A stretch of 64,000 bases of DNA. It comes from Hankyongella ginsenosidimutans. Its GTDB lineage: Bacteria > Pseudomonadota > Alphaproteobacteria > Sphingomonadales > Sphingomonadaceae. Position numbers and translations under genes: made by a program. Where the stretch lies: contig NZ_CP039704.1 of assembly GCF_005144965.1 (NCBI RefSeq), positions 1,240,001 to 1,304,000 on the forward strand, written 5' to 3'. The notes under the pieces were generated by a model. It was not told the origin of the DNA and ran no database searches. It saw only the letters and a list, made by a program, of their open reading frames with translations. The number at the start of each line of letters is the position of its first letter. The stretch's first letter is position 1. Of the stretch, positions 1 to 12,289 are shown piece by piece.

Positions 1-927
1 GGCATCTCCACCTCGCTTCCGGTCGCGGTGCAGGCGGCGTTCCTGAAGACGATCCCGGGCTGGAACAGGCGCACATCGTGCAGCCGGGCTATGCGATCGA
101 ATATGATTATGTCGATCCCCGGGCCTGTCGCCAGCCCTGGACGTCAAGGGCATGGCTGGATTGTACCTCGCCGGGCAGATCAACGGCACCACCGGCTACG
201 AGGAAGCGGCGGCGCAAGGCCTGGTTGCCGGCATCAATGCCGCGCGCTTTGCCGGCGGCACTGATCCCTTTCATCTTGACCGTGCCACCTCCTACATCGG
301 CGTCATGCTGGACGATCTGACAACACAGGGCGCGCGCGAGCCCTACCGTATGTTCACCTCGCGTGCGGAATACCGTCTGCGACTGCGCGCCGACAACGCC
401 GACCAGCGCTTGACGCCGCTTGGCCTTGACCTTGGCCTGGTGCAGCGCCCGCGCGCGCAGGCTTTTGCCGAAAAGCAGCAGGCTTTAGCGTCCGCAAGGG
501 CGCTGACAGAACGCCTGCGCCTCACACCGCCGCAAGCAGCAGCGCACGGCATAGCGGTCAATCAGGACGGGATCGTGCGTTCCGCTTTCGATCTGCTGCG
601 GTTTCCACATGTCACCTGGGCGCACCTGCAGGGCATATGGCCGGAGTTGGGCGCAGTCCCCAAGCTGCGCGAGCAGATCGCCATCGACGCCCTCTATGCC
701 AGCTATGTGCAGCGCCAGGAGGGTGATGTGGCGGCGCTTCGGCGCGACGAGCAGCTCACGCTTCCGCACGACCTCGACTTCGGTGCCATCGCTGGCCTGT
801 CCAACGAAGTGCGCGAACGATTGACCCAGGCTCGCCCGACCACGCTGGGGCAGCGGCGCGCATCCCGGGCGTGACGCCGGCTGCGGTCAGCGCGCTGCTT
901 GCGTTCGTCAAGCGCAAGGCGGCCTGA
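1..927 (+). CDS. mnmG: MnmG (GidA), tRNA U34 modification, C-terminal part
   Basis: This is the C-terminal ~305 residues of the FAD-binding subunit that, with MnmE, installs carboxymethylaminomethyl groups on U34 of tRNAs; the N-terminus lies outside the window. Family stretches are plain: [20 protein letters not shown] and [20 protein letters not shown]. The reading frame changes near 58, 128 and 853; for example one extra C near 128 restores the sequence [11 protein letters not shown]. These look like missed bases in runs rather than real lesions. The stop at 925-927 touches the GTG of rsmG, so the two are probably co-transcribed. Confidence 0.93.
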
Positions 928-2352
<1,425 letters not shown>

Positions 2353-2353
<1 letters not shown>

Positions 2354-3260
2354 TGGCCGACACCACCGAACGCAAGCGTCCCCAAGGGTTAGGCCGCGGT
2401 CTGTCCGCCCTTCTCGGCGACATGGAAACCCCGGTCGCACAGGCCAGCCAGAACGGCCAAAGCGGCAGTGGGCCCCAGCGCGTGCCGATTTCGGCGCTGG
2501 TCCCCAATCCGCGCCAGCCGCGCCGCCATTTCGACAAGGACGCGCTGAACGAGCTCGCCGATTCCCTGCGCAGCCAGGGCATTCTGCAACCCCTGCTGGT
2601 GCGGCCCGACCCGAGCAGCCCGGGGCGGTACCAGATCATCGCCGGCGAGCGACGCTGGCGCGCCGCACAGCTGGCGCAGCTTCACGACGCCCCGGTGCTG
2701 GTGCGCGAGCTGACCGACTCCCAGGTGCTCGAAATCGGGCTCATCGAGAATATCCAGCGGCAGGATCTCAACGCGATCGACGAGGCGGACGGCTACTACC
2801 GCCTGATCCAGGAGTTCGGGCACACGCAGGACGACGTCTCGCGACTGGTCGGCAAGAGCCGCAGCCACATCGCCAACCTGATGCGATTGCTGGATTTGCC
2901 TGCACCCGTGCGCTCATTGCTGGTCGAGGGCAAGCTGAGCGCCGGCCATGCGCGCGCCGTACTCACCAGTGCCGATCCGGTGCAACTTGCCCAACTGGCG
3001 GTCGCCAAGGGCCTCTCCGTGCGGCAAGTGGAAACGCTGGTGCGCGCGGAAAAGGCGGGCCGTCCAAACCGCGCATACGGGCTGCCCCGGCCAAGGATGC
3101 AGACACCACGGCGCTCGAGCGCGACCTGACCGCGGCAGTCGGCCTGCCGGTCGACATCAGCGACGCCGGCGGCCAGGGCGTGGTCTCGATCCGCTATGCC
3201 AGTCTGGACGAACTCGACTGGCTGTGCCGCCGTCTGTCCGGCCCTGCGGTCGGGTTTTAA
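2353..3260 (+). CDS. parB: ParB chromosome partitioning protein, parS-binding CTPase
   Basis: Binds parS and spreads along DNA. Seen in order: the N-terminal RLGRGLSALL-like segment (GLGRGLSALLGD), the ParB/Srx CTP-binding domain with PRRHFD, GERRWRAAQLA and LIENIQRQDLNAIDEA, a helix-turn-helix with VGKSRSHIANLMRLL, and a C-terminal dimerisation region ending LDELDWLCRRL. One missing A near 3072 breaks the frame in the linker; the corrected tail runs to TAA at 3258-3260. The overlap with parA indicates translational coupling. Confidence 0.95.
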
Positions 3261-3303
3261 AGCTTGGTCGGTCGAGCTTCAGTCACTCTGAAACGATCAA
3301 GGT

Positions 3304-4319
3304 CTAACGCCGCGCATGATGTGCGAGCACCAGCAGCGCATGTTCCGCAAGCAGATCGCCGGCAGACCCGGATTGTTTGATGGCGCGCTCGGTCTCCAGC
3401 AGCAGGCGGCAGGCGCGATCGAGCTTTTCCAGCGTCCAGGTCCCGGCCTGCGCCGTGACTGCCGCCGTGTCCTTCCAGAACACCGGTGGTCGCAGCGCCT
3501 TGACCGCGGCTTCCGCGCCAGCACCGCGTGCCATGCCGAGGCGCACTTCGCGCAGTTGCCAGATGCGGCGTAGCAGCGCGCGCAACATGGCGATGCCTGC
3601 CTCGCCCTCCGCCTGCAGGCGCTGAAGCTGGGCGACCGCCTCGGCCAGGCGGCCACCGGCCACGGCGTTGACCAGGCTGTCGAACGCCGCCTCGCCGCGG
3701 TCGGCGCAGACAGCGGCAACATCGTCAAGCGTCACGCTGCCGCCGCCTGTATAAAGGTCCAGCTTGTCCAGCTCCGAGCGCAGGATGTCGCGTGCGCCGC
3801 CGCCATAGGCCAGCAGCGCGTCACGCGCCGCCCGTTCCAGCCGCAGCCCGCGCTCCGCAGCCGCTGCATCCAGCCACTGTTCGAGCCGTGCGCCGTCCTC
3901 CGGGTAACAGGCAACTGCCAGCGCGCGCGGATGCGCCTCCATCAGTTTGCGCAGCTTCGAGGTCGCCGGTAGCTCGCCCGCCTGCAGCACTGTCAGATTG
4001 GCCACATTCGGGTTGTCCAGGCAGGTCTCGACGGCTGGCGTCATGGCGTCTGCAGCATCGGCGATGCGGATCAGCTTGCGCTGCACCATGAGCCCGATGG
4101 CGCTGGCTTCGTCACTCAGCCGCGCCGTATCGTCCGCAACCACGCTGGCGCTCAGGTCGACGACTGCAAACGGATCGTCCAGGTCGGTGGCCACCTGCCG
4201 ACCGAACAGCCGGGCCCGCTCGCGGACCAGGCTTTCATCCGACCGAAACAGAGGACGGCAACAATCGACGGGTCGAGCGCCTTCAGCAACCCGCTCAGTT
4301 GCTGCGGGCTGGGCTTCAT
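3304..4319 (-). CDS. holA: DNA polymerase III delta subunit HolA
   Basis: Clamp-loader delta subunit. The start chosen is the ATG at 4319 (MKPSPQQLSGLLKALDPSIV), whose first bases overlap the lptE stop. Downstream features fit HolA: FRSDESLVRERARLF near the N-terminus, and a C-terminal helical region with RRIWQLREVRLGMARG. A frame break near 4258 makes this gene appear fused in frame to lptE as one long ORF; restoring one base there and one in lptE separates the two. It converges with parB, with a 43-bp gap. Confidence 0.9.
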
Positions 4320-4794
4320 TTCCGGGTCCGGAAAAGACGCCCAGCCGGTCGAGGATCTGGCGCGCGACCTGCTCGGCGTTGCGCTCGCTTGCCGTGCTCT
4401 CGGCGCTCACGACGGAATACTCGTTGCTGCGCACCACATCGATCGCGATGTCGGAGCGCGCCACATCCTCCAGGATCGCGGTTTTATTGGCAAGATCCAC
4501 CAGACGATAGCGGGCATTGAGGCTCAGCCGCTCGCGCGTGATCGACTCGTCGCCGCGCACGCCGAAGCCCCGGGTGTCTTCCCGGATCACCACCTCAAGC
4601 CGGTAGCGTTTGTCCCCGCCCGCCCCCATGTTGCGCTCGAGCGCCGCGCGCAGGACCTGGCCGGCACGGTCCGGGATTGGCGCGATCTCAACGCTCGAAA
4701 GCGCACTGCTGACTTCGCCGGTACGGCCGCCGCCATACACCGGCTGCAGGCTGCATCCAGCCAGACACAGGAGCAGGGCCAGCCGACGCATCAT
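4316..4794 (-). CDS. lptE: LptE-like LPS-assembly lipoprotein
   Basis: Outer-membrane lipoprotein that plugs and chaperones LptD in lipopolysaccharide export. The N-terminus is a lipoprotein signal ([20 protein letters not shown]) with the lipobox LAGC; the body contains AALERNMG and YRLEVVI, as in the family. Restoring one T near 4334 gives the ending VFFRTRK and a TGA at 4316-4318. Its ATG overlaps the leuS stop (4791-4794) and its stop overlaps the holA start, the usual leuS-lptE-holA order. Confidence 0.88.
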
Positions 4795-7324
4795 AGCACC
4801 AGGTTCACCAGCCGGTTCGGCACCACGATCACTCGCTTCGGCGTGCCGCCGCCGAGTAGACGTTGCACCTTCTCGGACTGCATCGCCAGCGCCTCAAGCG
4901 CCGCCCTGTCGAGATCCGGAGCGACATCGAGGGTATCGCGCAGCTTGCCGTTGACCTGAACGGCGATCGTCACTTGCGCATCCTGCAGCAGTGCCGCGTC
5001 TGCCACCGGCCACGGCGCATCCGCAACCAGGCCTGGCTGACCCATGAGCGCCCAGGCTTCCTCGGCCAGGTGCGGCATCATGGGGCGACCAGTTGCGCCA
5101 GCACGGGCAGCGCCTCGCGCAGGCGCCGTCTGCGTCCCCACGCCCGGCAGCATCGGCCAGCGCGCTCACAAACTCATAAAGATGCGCGACGGCCTTGTTG
5201 AAGTGCAACGCCTCGATGTTGGCGGTTACAGTCGCGATGGCCTTGTGCGTCGCGCGCCGGAGATCGCTCGGGCCGACATCCGGCTGCGCGGCTACAGCGC
5301 GAGGCCATGTCTCGGCGATCACGCGCCAGACCCGCTGCGAGAAGCGCCAGGCACCCTCGATCCCGGCGTCCGACCACAGCAGGTCGCGGTCCGGCGGCGA
5401 GTCCGAGAGAATGAACCAGCGTGCGGCATCGGCACCATATTGGGCGACGATTGCGCTGGGATCGACCGTGTTCTTCTTGGACTTGCTCATCTTTTCGGCG
5501 CGGCCGACGGTCACGGCCAGCCCGGTCTCCCGCTCCACCGCCTCGCCACCCTCAATCCGATCGACTGCGCCCGGCTCAACCCAGCGGCCATCGAGCGCTT
5601 TGTAGGTTTCGTGGCAAACCATCCCCTGCGTGAACAGGCCGGCGAACGGCTCGGCGGCATCGATCTTGCCGATCCGCTGCAGCGCGCGCGTGAAAAAGCG
5701 CGCGTACAACAAATGCAGGATCGCATGCTCGATGCCGCCGATATACTGGTCGACTGGCAACCAGCGCGCCGCCTCGGCCCGGTCGAACGGCCGATCCGCC
5801 GGCTGCGAGGCGAAGCGGATGAAGTACCAGGACGAATCGACGAAGGTGTCGAGCGTGTCCGTCTCCCGTTGGGCCGGCCCGCCGCAGCGCGGGCAGGTGC
5901 GATGTTTCCATGTGGGATGCCGGTCGAGCGGATTGCCAGGCACATCGAAGGTCACATCCTCCGGCAGCACGACGGGCAGCTCGCTGTGCGGCACTGGCAC
6001 GACACCGCAGGCGGTGCAGTGAACGACCGGGATCGGCGTGCCCCAGTAACGTTGACGCGAGACGCCCCAGTCCCGCAGACGGAACGTGGTCTGTGCGCGC
6101 CCCAGCCCTCGGCCTCGGCGCGCGCGATGACCGCCGCTTTGGCGTCCTCGACACTGAGGCCGTTGAGGAAATCGGAATTCGCCAGGCGGCCGGGTCCGGT
6201 ATATGCTTCGTCCTCCACCGCGAAATCCGCCGCCGCCCCTTCCGGCACCACCACGGCTTTCACGGGCAGGCCGTATTTTCGCGCGAAGTCCAGGTCGCGC
6301 TGGTCATGCGCCGGGCAGCCGAAAATGGCGCCGGTCCCATAGTCCATCAAGACGAAATTGGCGACATAGACCGGCAGGCCAGCCGGACGCAAGCGGGTGC
6401 TCGACCGTGAGGCCGGTGTCGAAGCCCAGTTTCTCGGCCGTTTCCAGATCGGCGGTCGCAGTACCGCTCTGACGGCACTGCGCGATGAACGCCGCCAGCG
6501 CTGCATTGTCCGCAGCCAATGCCTCGGCAAGCGGGTGATCAGCAGCGACCGCGCAAAACTCGCGCCAAACAGGGTGTCCGGTCGGGTCGTGAACACCTCG
6601 ATGGTCCCGCCGGTCGCGACGTTGAACCGGAAGCGCAAGCCGGCCGAGCGGCCAATCCAGTTGGCCTGCATCAGCTTGACCTTGTCCGGCCAGCGGTCCT
6701 GCGTCTCCAGGCCAGTCAGCAGGTCTTCGGCAAAATCGGTGATGCGAAAGAACCATTGGGAAAGCTTGCGCCGCTCGACGAGCGCGCCGGAGCGCCAGCC
6801 GCGGCCGTCGATCACCTGTTCGTTCGCCAGCACAGTCATATCGACCGGGTCCCAGTTGACCGCCGACTCCTTGCGGTAAACCAGGCCAGCCTCGAGCAGA
6901 TCCAGAAACAGCGCCTGTTCCTGGCCGTAATAGTCGGGCTCGCAGGTCGCCAGCTCGCGGCTCCAGTCGATGGCAAGGCCGAGCTGCTGCAACTGGGCGC
7001 GCATGGCCGCGATATTGTCCAGCGTCCAGGCACGCGGGTGGACCTTGCGCTCGAAGGCGGCGTTTTCGGCCGGCATGCCGAACGCGTCCCAGCCCATCGG
7101 GTGCAGCACAGCGAACCCGCGCGCGCGTTTGTAGCGGGCGATCACATCACCCATCGTGTAGTTGCGCACATGGCCCATATGGATGCGCCCCGAGGGATAG
7201 GGAACATCTCCAGGATATAGCAGGATGGTGCGTCGGCGGGCGCGCTGTCCGCGGCGAAGGTCTTTCGCTCGCGCCAGACGGCCTGCCAGCGGGGCTCGGC
7301 GCTTTTCGGGTTATAGCGGCTCAT
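4791..7324 (-). CDS. leuS: Leucyl-tRNA synthetase
   Basis: Charges tRNA-Leu. Class I signatures are present: the HIGH-type HMGH in [14 protein letters not shown] near residue 50, and [12 protein letters not shown] around residue 615. The editing domain and the [13 protein letters not shown] region are also recognisable. The span gives about 845 residues, the normal size. At least five frame breaks occur (near 7203, 6555, 6400, 6078 and 5140), all removable by single bases; this gene is essential, which argues for sequencing error. Start ATG at 7324; stop overlaps lptE. Confidence 0.95.
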
Positions 7325-7327
7325 GGA

Positions 7328-7749
7328 TCAACGTTCGGCGACGACCGATTGCCGGATGGTGCGGGCGCGCTCCAGGATCGCCTCTTCAAGCTTCTGGACC
7401 GTATCGGCGCGCAGGGGTGCATCGACCCAGGCGCCACCGCGGTTCTCCTGCCGGTTCGCGGAGACCGTCAGCGCGTCGGCACGCAGATCCTTGTCCAGAA
7501 TGAAGACGCTTACCTTGACCCGCTCGGTCGGCGTTTGCGGGTTGGCGTACCAGTCGGTGAGGATCACGCCGTTGCCGGAATCGGCCTGGGCGATCGGCAT
7601 GAAGGCGATCGTCTCCAGCGCGGCACGCCACAGATAGGTATTGACCGAAAGGGTCGAGAGCTTGGCGGGCGCCAGTTCAGCCGGCTTCTGAAGCCGCTGG
7701 AGCAGGCTGCCAGCAGCACGAGGGCGGCAAGGGAGGGAATTCTGACCAT
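7328..7749 (-). CDS. DUF3576 family lipoprotein
   Basis: Small predicted lipoprotein of unknown function, just upstream of leuS as in many alphaproteobacteria. The N-terminus MVRIPSLAALVLLAACSSGF has the lipobox LAAC. The C-terminal part shows TDWYANPQTPTERVKVSVFI and LDKDLRADALTVS, characteristic of the DUF3576 family. A frame break near 7680 separates the signal peptide from the conserved domain; the corrected protein is about 140 residues. The stop is 3 bases from the leuS start, so the genes are probably co-transcribed. Confidence 0.8.
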
Positions 7750-7971
7750 GGACGTGCGACTCGGGTGCAAAGGAATACAGCCTGCGTTATAGGCGGCAGG
7801 TTGGCCCGAGGCCAAGCGTCATCACACGTGCATATGCCACTCACCGGCGCAAAGGTGTTGGGTTCTGGCCACAGCCGACGCAAAGATGCTGAGAGCGCTA
7901 TAATTAAATTTGCTTTGGCTTACATTTCTTTAACACCTCCCTATATGGACTGGATTGGGAAGGAGAAGCAC

Positions 7972-8654
7972 TGTGGCGCGCCTTGCGACAATGATCGCAA
8001 CAGCCTTGTTTGTCGCGGCCGGCTTAAACGCCGGGGCGATGGCGGCTGACCGCGTCGGCAGCGATGGTTTCTCTACTTCCGCAATCTTCCCGATGAAGCT
8101 GCCCCGAAGCCTGTGAAGCGCACGCGCAAGCCGGTTGTTCGCAAAGCCGCTGTTCCGGCCAGGCCGAAAGCGGTCGAGCGCAGCTACTCCTTCACACCGT
8201 CAAGCGCTATCTCCGATCAAAGGGCGTGAGCTTCGGGATCATCACCCGCAGCGTACCGGAAACCGGCCTGAGCCTCAGCGAGCCGAATGGCTACGGCATC
8301 GGTGCCGGCGTCGGCTATCGCGGCTTCGTCCTGGATGCACAATATGGGCGGGATCAGGATCAGCCGCTGAGCCTGACCGAGGGCCTGAACCTCGGCGTCA
8401 GCTACAAGAGCGAGAATTGGCGCACGACCGTTCGGGTCGCGGAGGAAAATTCTAGCGGACGCGGCACGTCGGCCATCCTCGACGAGCGCAAGTACAGCGT
8501 CGACCTCGGCGGGGCCTACCACCTGACCCCGAGCGTCAGCCTCTCCGGCGGCGTCAAATATTCGCTGTCCTACCAGTCGGATCGTACCCGCTCGGCGAAG
8601 GATGCGGAACAGACCAATTCCTCGGTCTACCTCGGCACCGCCATCAACTTCTGA
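7972..8654 (+). CDS. Porin-like outer-membrane beta-barrel protein
   Basis: Probable outer-membrane protein. A GTG at 7972 preceded by GGGAAGGAGA opens a signal peptide (MIATALFVAAGLNAGAMAA). A basic, Pro/Lys-rich linker follows, then a C-terminal barrel region with alternating strands (GVGYRGFVLDAQYG, YHLTPSVSLSGGVKYSLSY) ending in Phe (GTAINF), the typical barrel insertion signal. Frame breaks near 8067 and 8195 join only after correction. A TATAAT at 7899-7904 lies in the AT-richer upstream region. Its 3' end overlaps the convergent thiE-like gene by 28 bp. The substrate is unknown. Confidence 0.72.
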
Positions 8655-9176
8655 TCCAGCAGCCCGTCGATCGCCGCCCAGCCGTATGCACCGGTCGGGC
8701 GGACCCTGCGCCATCGCGCCTCAGTCATCCCGCCCAGCGCCACGACCGGCAGCCATGTTGCGCGAACCAGCCCGGCAAGGCGGATCGGCCCCATGGCGCG
8801 CGCGCCTGGATGAGAGCGCGTCGCGAATACCGGCGACACGAACACGAGGGTCGCGCCCGCCCGTTCCGCGCGGCGCAGTTCCGGGATTGAATGCGCGCTG
8901 GCGGTGACCAACCCCGGCGGCGCTGTGCGCGACCGCGGCTGCCCAGATGCCGTCCCAGGCCTTGCCCGTCTGATGGCCCGCTGACTGAGAGAACGAGTCT
9001 TCCTGGCAGGGGCCGAAGCTGCGCCAGCAAAGCCGCAGCCGGATGGCACTGCTGGCCCGCACGACAACGCCACTGCCGCGCGGAAGCGCCAAGCAGGCCG
9101 CCAGGATGTCCGTCACGTTCAGGCGATCGTCGGTAAAGAACCAGAGCCGCGGCAGCTTGCCGTTATTGCGTGACAT
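8627..9176 (-). CDS. Thiamine-phosphate synthase family protein (ThiE/TenI-like)
   Basis: The N-terminus LPRLWFFTDDRL and LPRGSGVVVR, and the C-terminal AGATLVFVSPVFATRSHPG and LPVVALGGMTEARWRRV, match the TIM-barrel ThiE/TenI family, which couples thiazole and pyrimidine phosphates (ThiE) or isomerises the thiazole (TenI). The middle is out of frame and must be rebuilt with at least two single-base corrections. No other thiamine gene is nearby, so the exact role cannot be settled. It is divergent from yggS. Confidence 0.7.
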
Positions 9177-9200
9177 CCTGCGAGGCTATAGCAGGACACC

Positions 9201-9882
9201 ATGATTACACCACACGCTGATTCAGCGCAGCGACTCGCCGAGGTACGTGCGCGCATCGCGCACGCCGCAAAGCGTGCCGGGCGCAGTAGCGATGAGGTTC
9301 GGCTTATCGGCGTTTCGAAGACGATCGATGCCGAGGATATCCGCACGATGCTCGCCGCCGGCCTAGGCTGCTATGGCGAGAACCGCGTACAGGAAACCCT
9401 GCAGAAATGGCCGGCACTGCGCGCCTCCCACCCGCAGACCCAGCTTCACCTTGTCGGCCAGTTGCAGTCCAACAAGGCGGAGGATGCCGTTGGCCTGTTC
9501 GACGCCATTCACAGCATTGACCGCCTGTCGCTGGTGCAGGCCCTCGGCAAGGCCGTCGCCAAGCTGGGTCGCGCGCCAGACTGCTTTCTGCAGGTAAGCA
9601 TTGCCGATGAGCCGCAAAAGGCGGCTGCCCGGTTCCGGAATTGCCGGCCCTGCTTGCTGCGGCCCGACAGCATGGACTGCGCGTTATCGGCCTGATGTGC
9701 GTGCCGCCGCTGGGTCAGCACCCGGCACCCTTTTCGCCTTGCTGGCTGAGCTGGGGCGCCGGCTCGGCGTGCCGCGGCTGTCCATGGGCATGACTGCGGA
9801 TTTCGAGATCGCCATCGAACTGGGTGCGACCGATATCCGCATCGGGACAGCACTGTTCGGCGCGAGAGCACAAGTCGTCTGA
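9201..9882 (+). CDS. YggS family pyridoxal phosphate homeostasis protein
   Basis: PLP-binding protein of the alanine-racemase-like fold that keeps free PLP in balance. Seen: [20 protein letters not shown], which carries the PLP lysine (VSK); [24 protein letters not shown]; and the C-terminal [20 protein letters not shown]. The family's usual GTALFG segment follows. Frame breaks near 9622 and 9731 split the middle; one T restores the [11 protein letters not shown] region. Length about 225 residues, as expected. Confidence 0.9.
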
Positions 9883-9897
9883 GACGACTAAGCTATA

Positions 9898-10973
9898 TCA
9901 AGTGGGCAGCCAGTGGCCCGACTTGTCGCGCTTGGTCTGGAGATAGCGCGTATTGTGCGGGTTCTCGCCCATCTGATGCGGCACCCGCTCGGCAACCGGC
10001 ATGCCGGCGGCGGCCAAGCCCGCCACCTTGTCCGGATTGTTGGTCAGCAGCCGTACGCTGGAGAAACCCAGTAGCCCGAGCATGCGTGCTGCCGGCGCAA
10101 AGGCGCGCGCATCTTCCGGAAACCCGAGGCGCAGGTTGGCGTCAACCGTGTCGAACCCTGGTCCTGCAAGGCGTAGGCGCGCAGCTTGTTGATCAGGCCG
10201 ATGCCGCGTCCCTCCTGCCCGAGATAGAGGACGACACCGCCGTCCGGCCCCTCGCGCATCGCCCGGATCGCCCCACGCAGTTGCGGTCCGCAATCGCATT
10301 TCAGGGATGCAAGCAGGTCGCCGGTGAAACATTCCGAATGGATGCGGGTCAGTACTGGCGCGCTGCGCGACGGCGCGCCAACCTCGATCGCCAGGTGATC
10401 GGCAGCGCCCGACCCGGCGCGAAAAGCATGGATGCGACAGGCTTCGGCGTCGAACAGCGGCACATGCGCGCTCGCAACCAGTTTCAACGCATCGGCAGCG
10501 ACGCGGTCATGGGCGAGCACGGCCTGTGCGGAGACGGTCGATGCGCAAACGATCGGCGCGGACGCCGCCTCCCGGACCAGCACCGCTGGCAACAGGCCGG
10601 CAATGCGGCACAGTTCCAGCGCAGCAGCGGCGGCTTGTGCATCATCGGCCGTCATTGCCCGCGCGCGCAGTGGCGATTTGAATGGTGCCTGCAAGTCCTG
10701 AAGCGGATCAGCGAGCGCCAGCAGCGCCGGCAGATCGTGCCATACTTCCCGCACGAGGCGCGTCGCCGCCATGCCCGCCGCAGCACGGGCGTTGCCAAGC
10801 CGAAGATAGGTGGCGCGGCGGGCTGCAACGACCAGATCGGCAGGCGCTGGGTCGTCGAACGCCGCCAGGCTATCCGTGCCCGCCATCTCGAGCGCCAGAC
10901 AGGCAAGACCATCGATCGTGACAGGTCGCCCGCGGCGTAGACGATCGACCGCCGCCTCAATGGTCTCGATCAA
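9898..10973 (-). CDS. ribA: GTP cyclohydrolase II with N-terminal extension (RibA)
   Basis: First enzyme of riboflavin synthesis. The catalytic domain occupies the C-terminal ~190 residues: [20 protein letters not shown] holds the zinc cysteines, [12 protein letters not shown] the catalytic loop, and LLTNNPDKV the end of the domain. The N-terminal ~170 residues are an extension without recognisable DHBP-synthase motifs, as in several alphaproteobacteria. One frame break near 10155. The ATG overlaps the xthA stop (10970-10973), so the two are translationally coupled. Confidence 0.92.
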
Positions 10974-11756
10974 AGGGCGACCTCAAGGATCACCGGCGCA
11001 TGGTCGGATGGTTTTTCCCAGCCGCGTGCGGCCACGATCGTGGTGCAGCCGCGCAGGTTTCCTGCAAGCGTCGGGCTGGTCCAGATATGGTCGAGCCGCC
11101 GTCCACGGTCCGATGCACGCCAGTCGCTCGCCCGGTAGCTCCACCAGGTGTAAAGCCGCTCCGGCGCCGGCGCGAAGTGCCGTCCAGCGTCGATCCAGTT
11201 GTGACTGGCCGCCAGGGTATTCAGCGCCGCCACTTCGATGGGCGTGTGGCTCACCACATTCAGCAGCGCCTCATGACTCCACACGTCGGAGGGCAGCGGC
11301 GCACATTGAAATCACCGAGCAATATGGTCGGCGTGGCCAAACCGGCGGCCCAATCGGTCATCCGCGCCAGAAAATCAAGCTTCTGGCCGAATTTCGGGTT
11401 GGCCGTGCGATCCGGCACGTCGCCACCAGCCGGCACATAGACGTTTTCCAGCCGCACGCCGCCCGGCAACATCACCCCAGATGCCGGGCCTCGCCGTTAG
11501 CCTGCCAGTCCTCACTCGAAATATCGGCCAGCGGCAGCTTCGAGAGGATCGCCACACCGTGATGCATACGCTGGCCGCGCACGCGGATATCGGTGAAACC
11601 GAGGGCCGCAAGCGGGGCGTGCGGAAAGCTGCCATCGTCGACCTTGGTTTCCTGAAGGCAGAGAATATCCGGGGAAAATTCCGCGCAGAACCGCCGCACC
11701 AGGTCCATACGGGCGCGCACGGAATTGATATTCCAGGTAGCGATGCGAATCGTCAT
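10970..11756 (-). CDS. xthA: Exodeoxyribonuclease III
   Basis: AP endonuclease/3' exonuclease of base excision repair. The start [18 protein letters not shown] at 11756 carries the family's WN(I/V)NS motif; [14 protein letters not shown] contains the metal-binding Glu; [10 protein letters not shown] and [10 protein letters not shown] are the conserved catalytic Asp/Asn and Asp-His ends. Frame breaks near 11478 and 11300 are single-base. It is coupled to ribA downstream. A 109-bp palindromic repeat lies 52 bp upstream of its start. Confidence 0.93.
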
Positions 11757-11808
11757 TCGAAAACGCTGTACCGGAAACACCGGCGAAAATCACCTGCCCG
11801 GGAAACGG

Positions 11809-11917
11809 GTAGTGGGTCATTTTGAAAAACCGCTCGTGGTGAGCCTGGACGAACCACGAGCCGCTCAACCTTCGTCCAGCTCAGGGTGAGCGGCAAAATT
11901 TCAAAATGACCGACTAC
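11809..11917. repeat. REP-like palindromic repeat, copy 1 of 3
   Basis: The ends GTAGTGGGTCATTTTGAAA and TTTCAAAATGACCGACTAC are complementary except for one base. Inside are CCGCTCGTGGT...ACCACGAGCCGCTC and CTTCGTCCAGCTCAGGGTGAGCGG. Related copies lie at 37838-37947 and 56171-56280. The whole unit can fold into a long hairpin with an internal stem. Confidence 0.85.
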
Positions 11918-11930
11918 CGAGAAACGCAAG

Positions 11931-11960
11931 AACCCCGCCTCGGGGGCATGAGGCGGGGTT
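11931..11960. terminator. Hairpin, possible transcription terminator
   Basis: AACCCCGCCTC and GAGGCGGGGTT form a perfect 11-bp stem around an 8-base loop. There is no clear T-run on the right side, so it may work only as a structural stop or a transcript stabiliser. Confidence 0.5.
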
Positions 11961-12140
11961 CAGTCTGCGCTCGTCACGCAAGTGGCGGTTCACTGGGGTA
12001 CAGGGGCAAACACCAGCGTCTGATTTGCCGCCACACCTATATTATAGTTCATCTTCCCCTGAAATTCAATAAACTGACCAGTTTCCCAGGGCGCATACAG
12101 TGTGTTTTCGTCCCATGGAACGCTCGTTCGGGCGCAGCGG

Positions 12141-12289
12141 CTAGACCCTTCCCGTTTTTGATTGGATCACTTTTGGTGAGGCAATCAAAACGGACAAGAA
12201 GGGTCTACACGAAGAGTGAGAGCCTTTCTTATCGCTCTTGCTTGAGGCACTTCAACACAAGTGCCTCAAGCTCAGTCGGAAAGGCCCTA
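12141..12289 (-). repeat. Two-hairpin mobile repeat, copy A
   Basis: About 149 bp, closely matched at 16509-16655 and, in the opposite orientation, at 56838-56979. Reading on the minus strand it starts right at the lolA stop: the TAG of lolA is the CTA at its border. It has a perfect 12-bp hairpin (CTTGAGGCACTT...AAGTGCCTCAAG) and a second, longer hairpin whose arms start TAGACCCTTC and end GAAGGGTCTA. No ORF is encoded. Confidence 0.85.

Larger units (their letters stand above)
11757..12286. other. Intergenic region between xthA and lolA holding three structured elements
   Basis: This 530-bp gap has no credible gene. It contains a 109-bp repeat with inverted ends (11809-11917), an 11-bp perfect hairpin (11931-11960), an AT-richer stretch around 12030-12080, and one copy of the two-hairpin mobile repeat (12141-12289). 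The xthA promoter should lie in the first ~100 bases of the gap, reading leftward, but I see no consensus promoter there. Confidence 0.6.

Noticed and set aside
5044-6342. 432-codon plus-strand frame opposite leuS
   Set aside because: The minus strand encodes conserved leucyl-tRNA synthetase motifs throughout; the plus frame has no recognisable domain.
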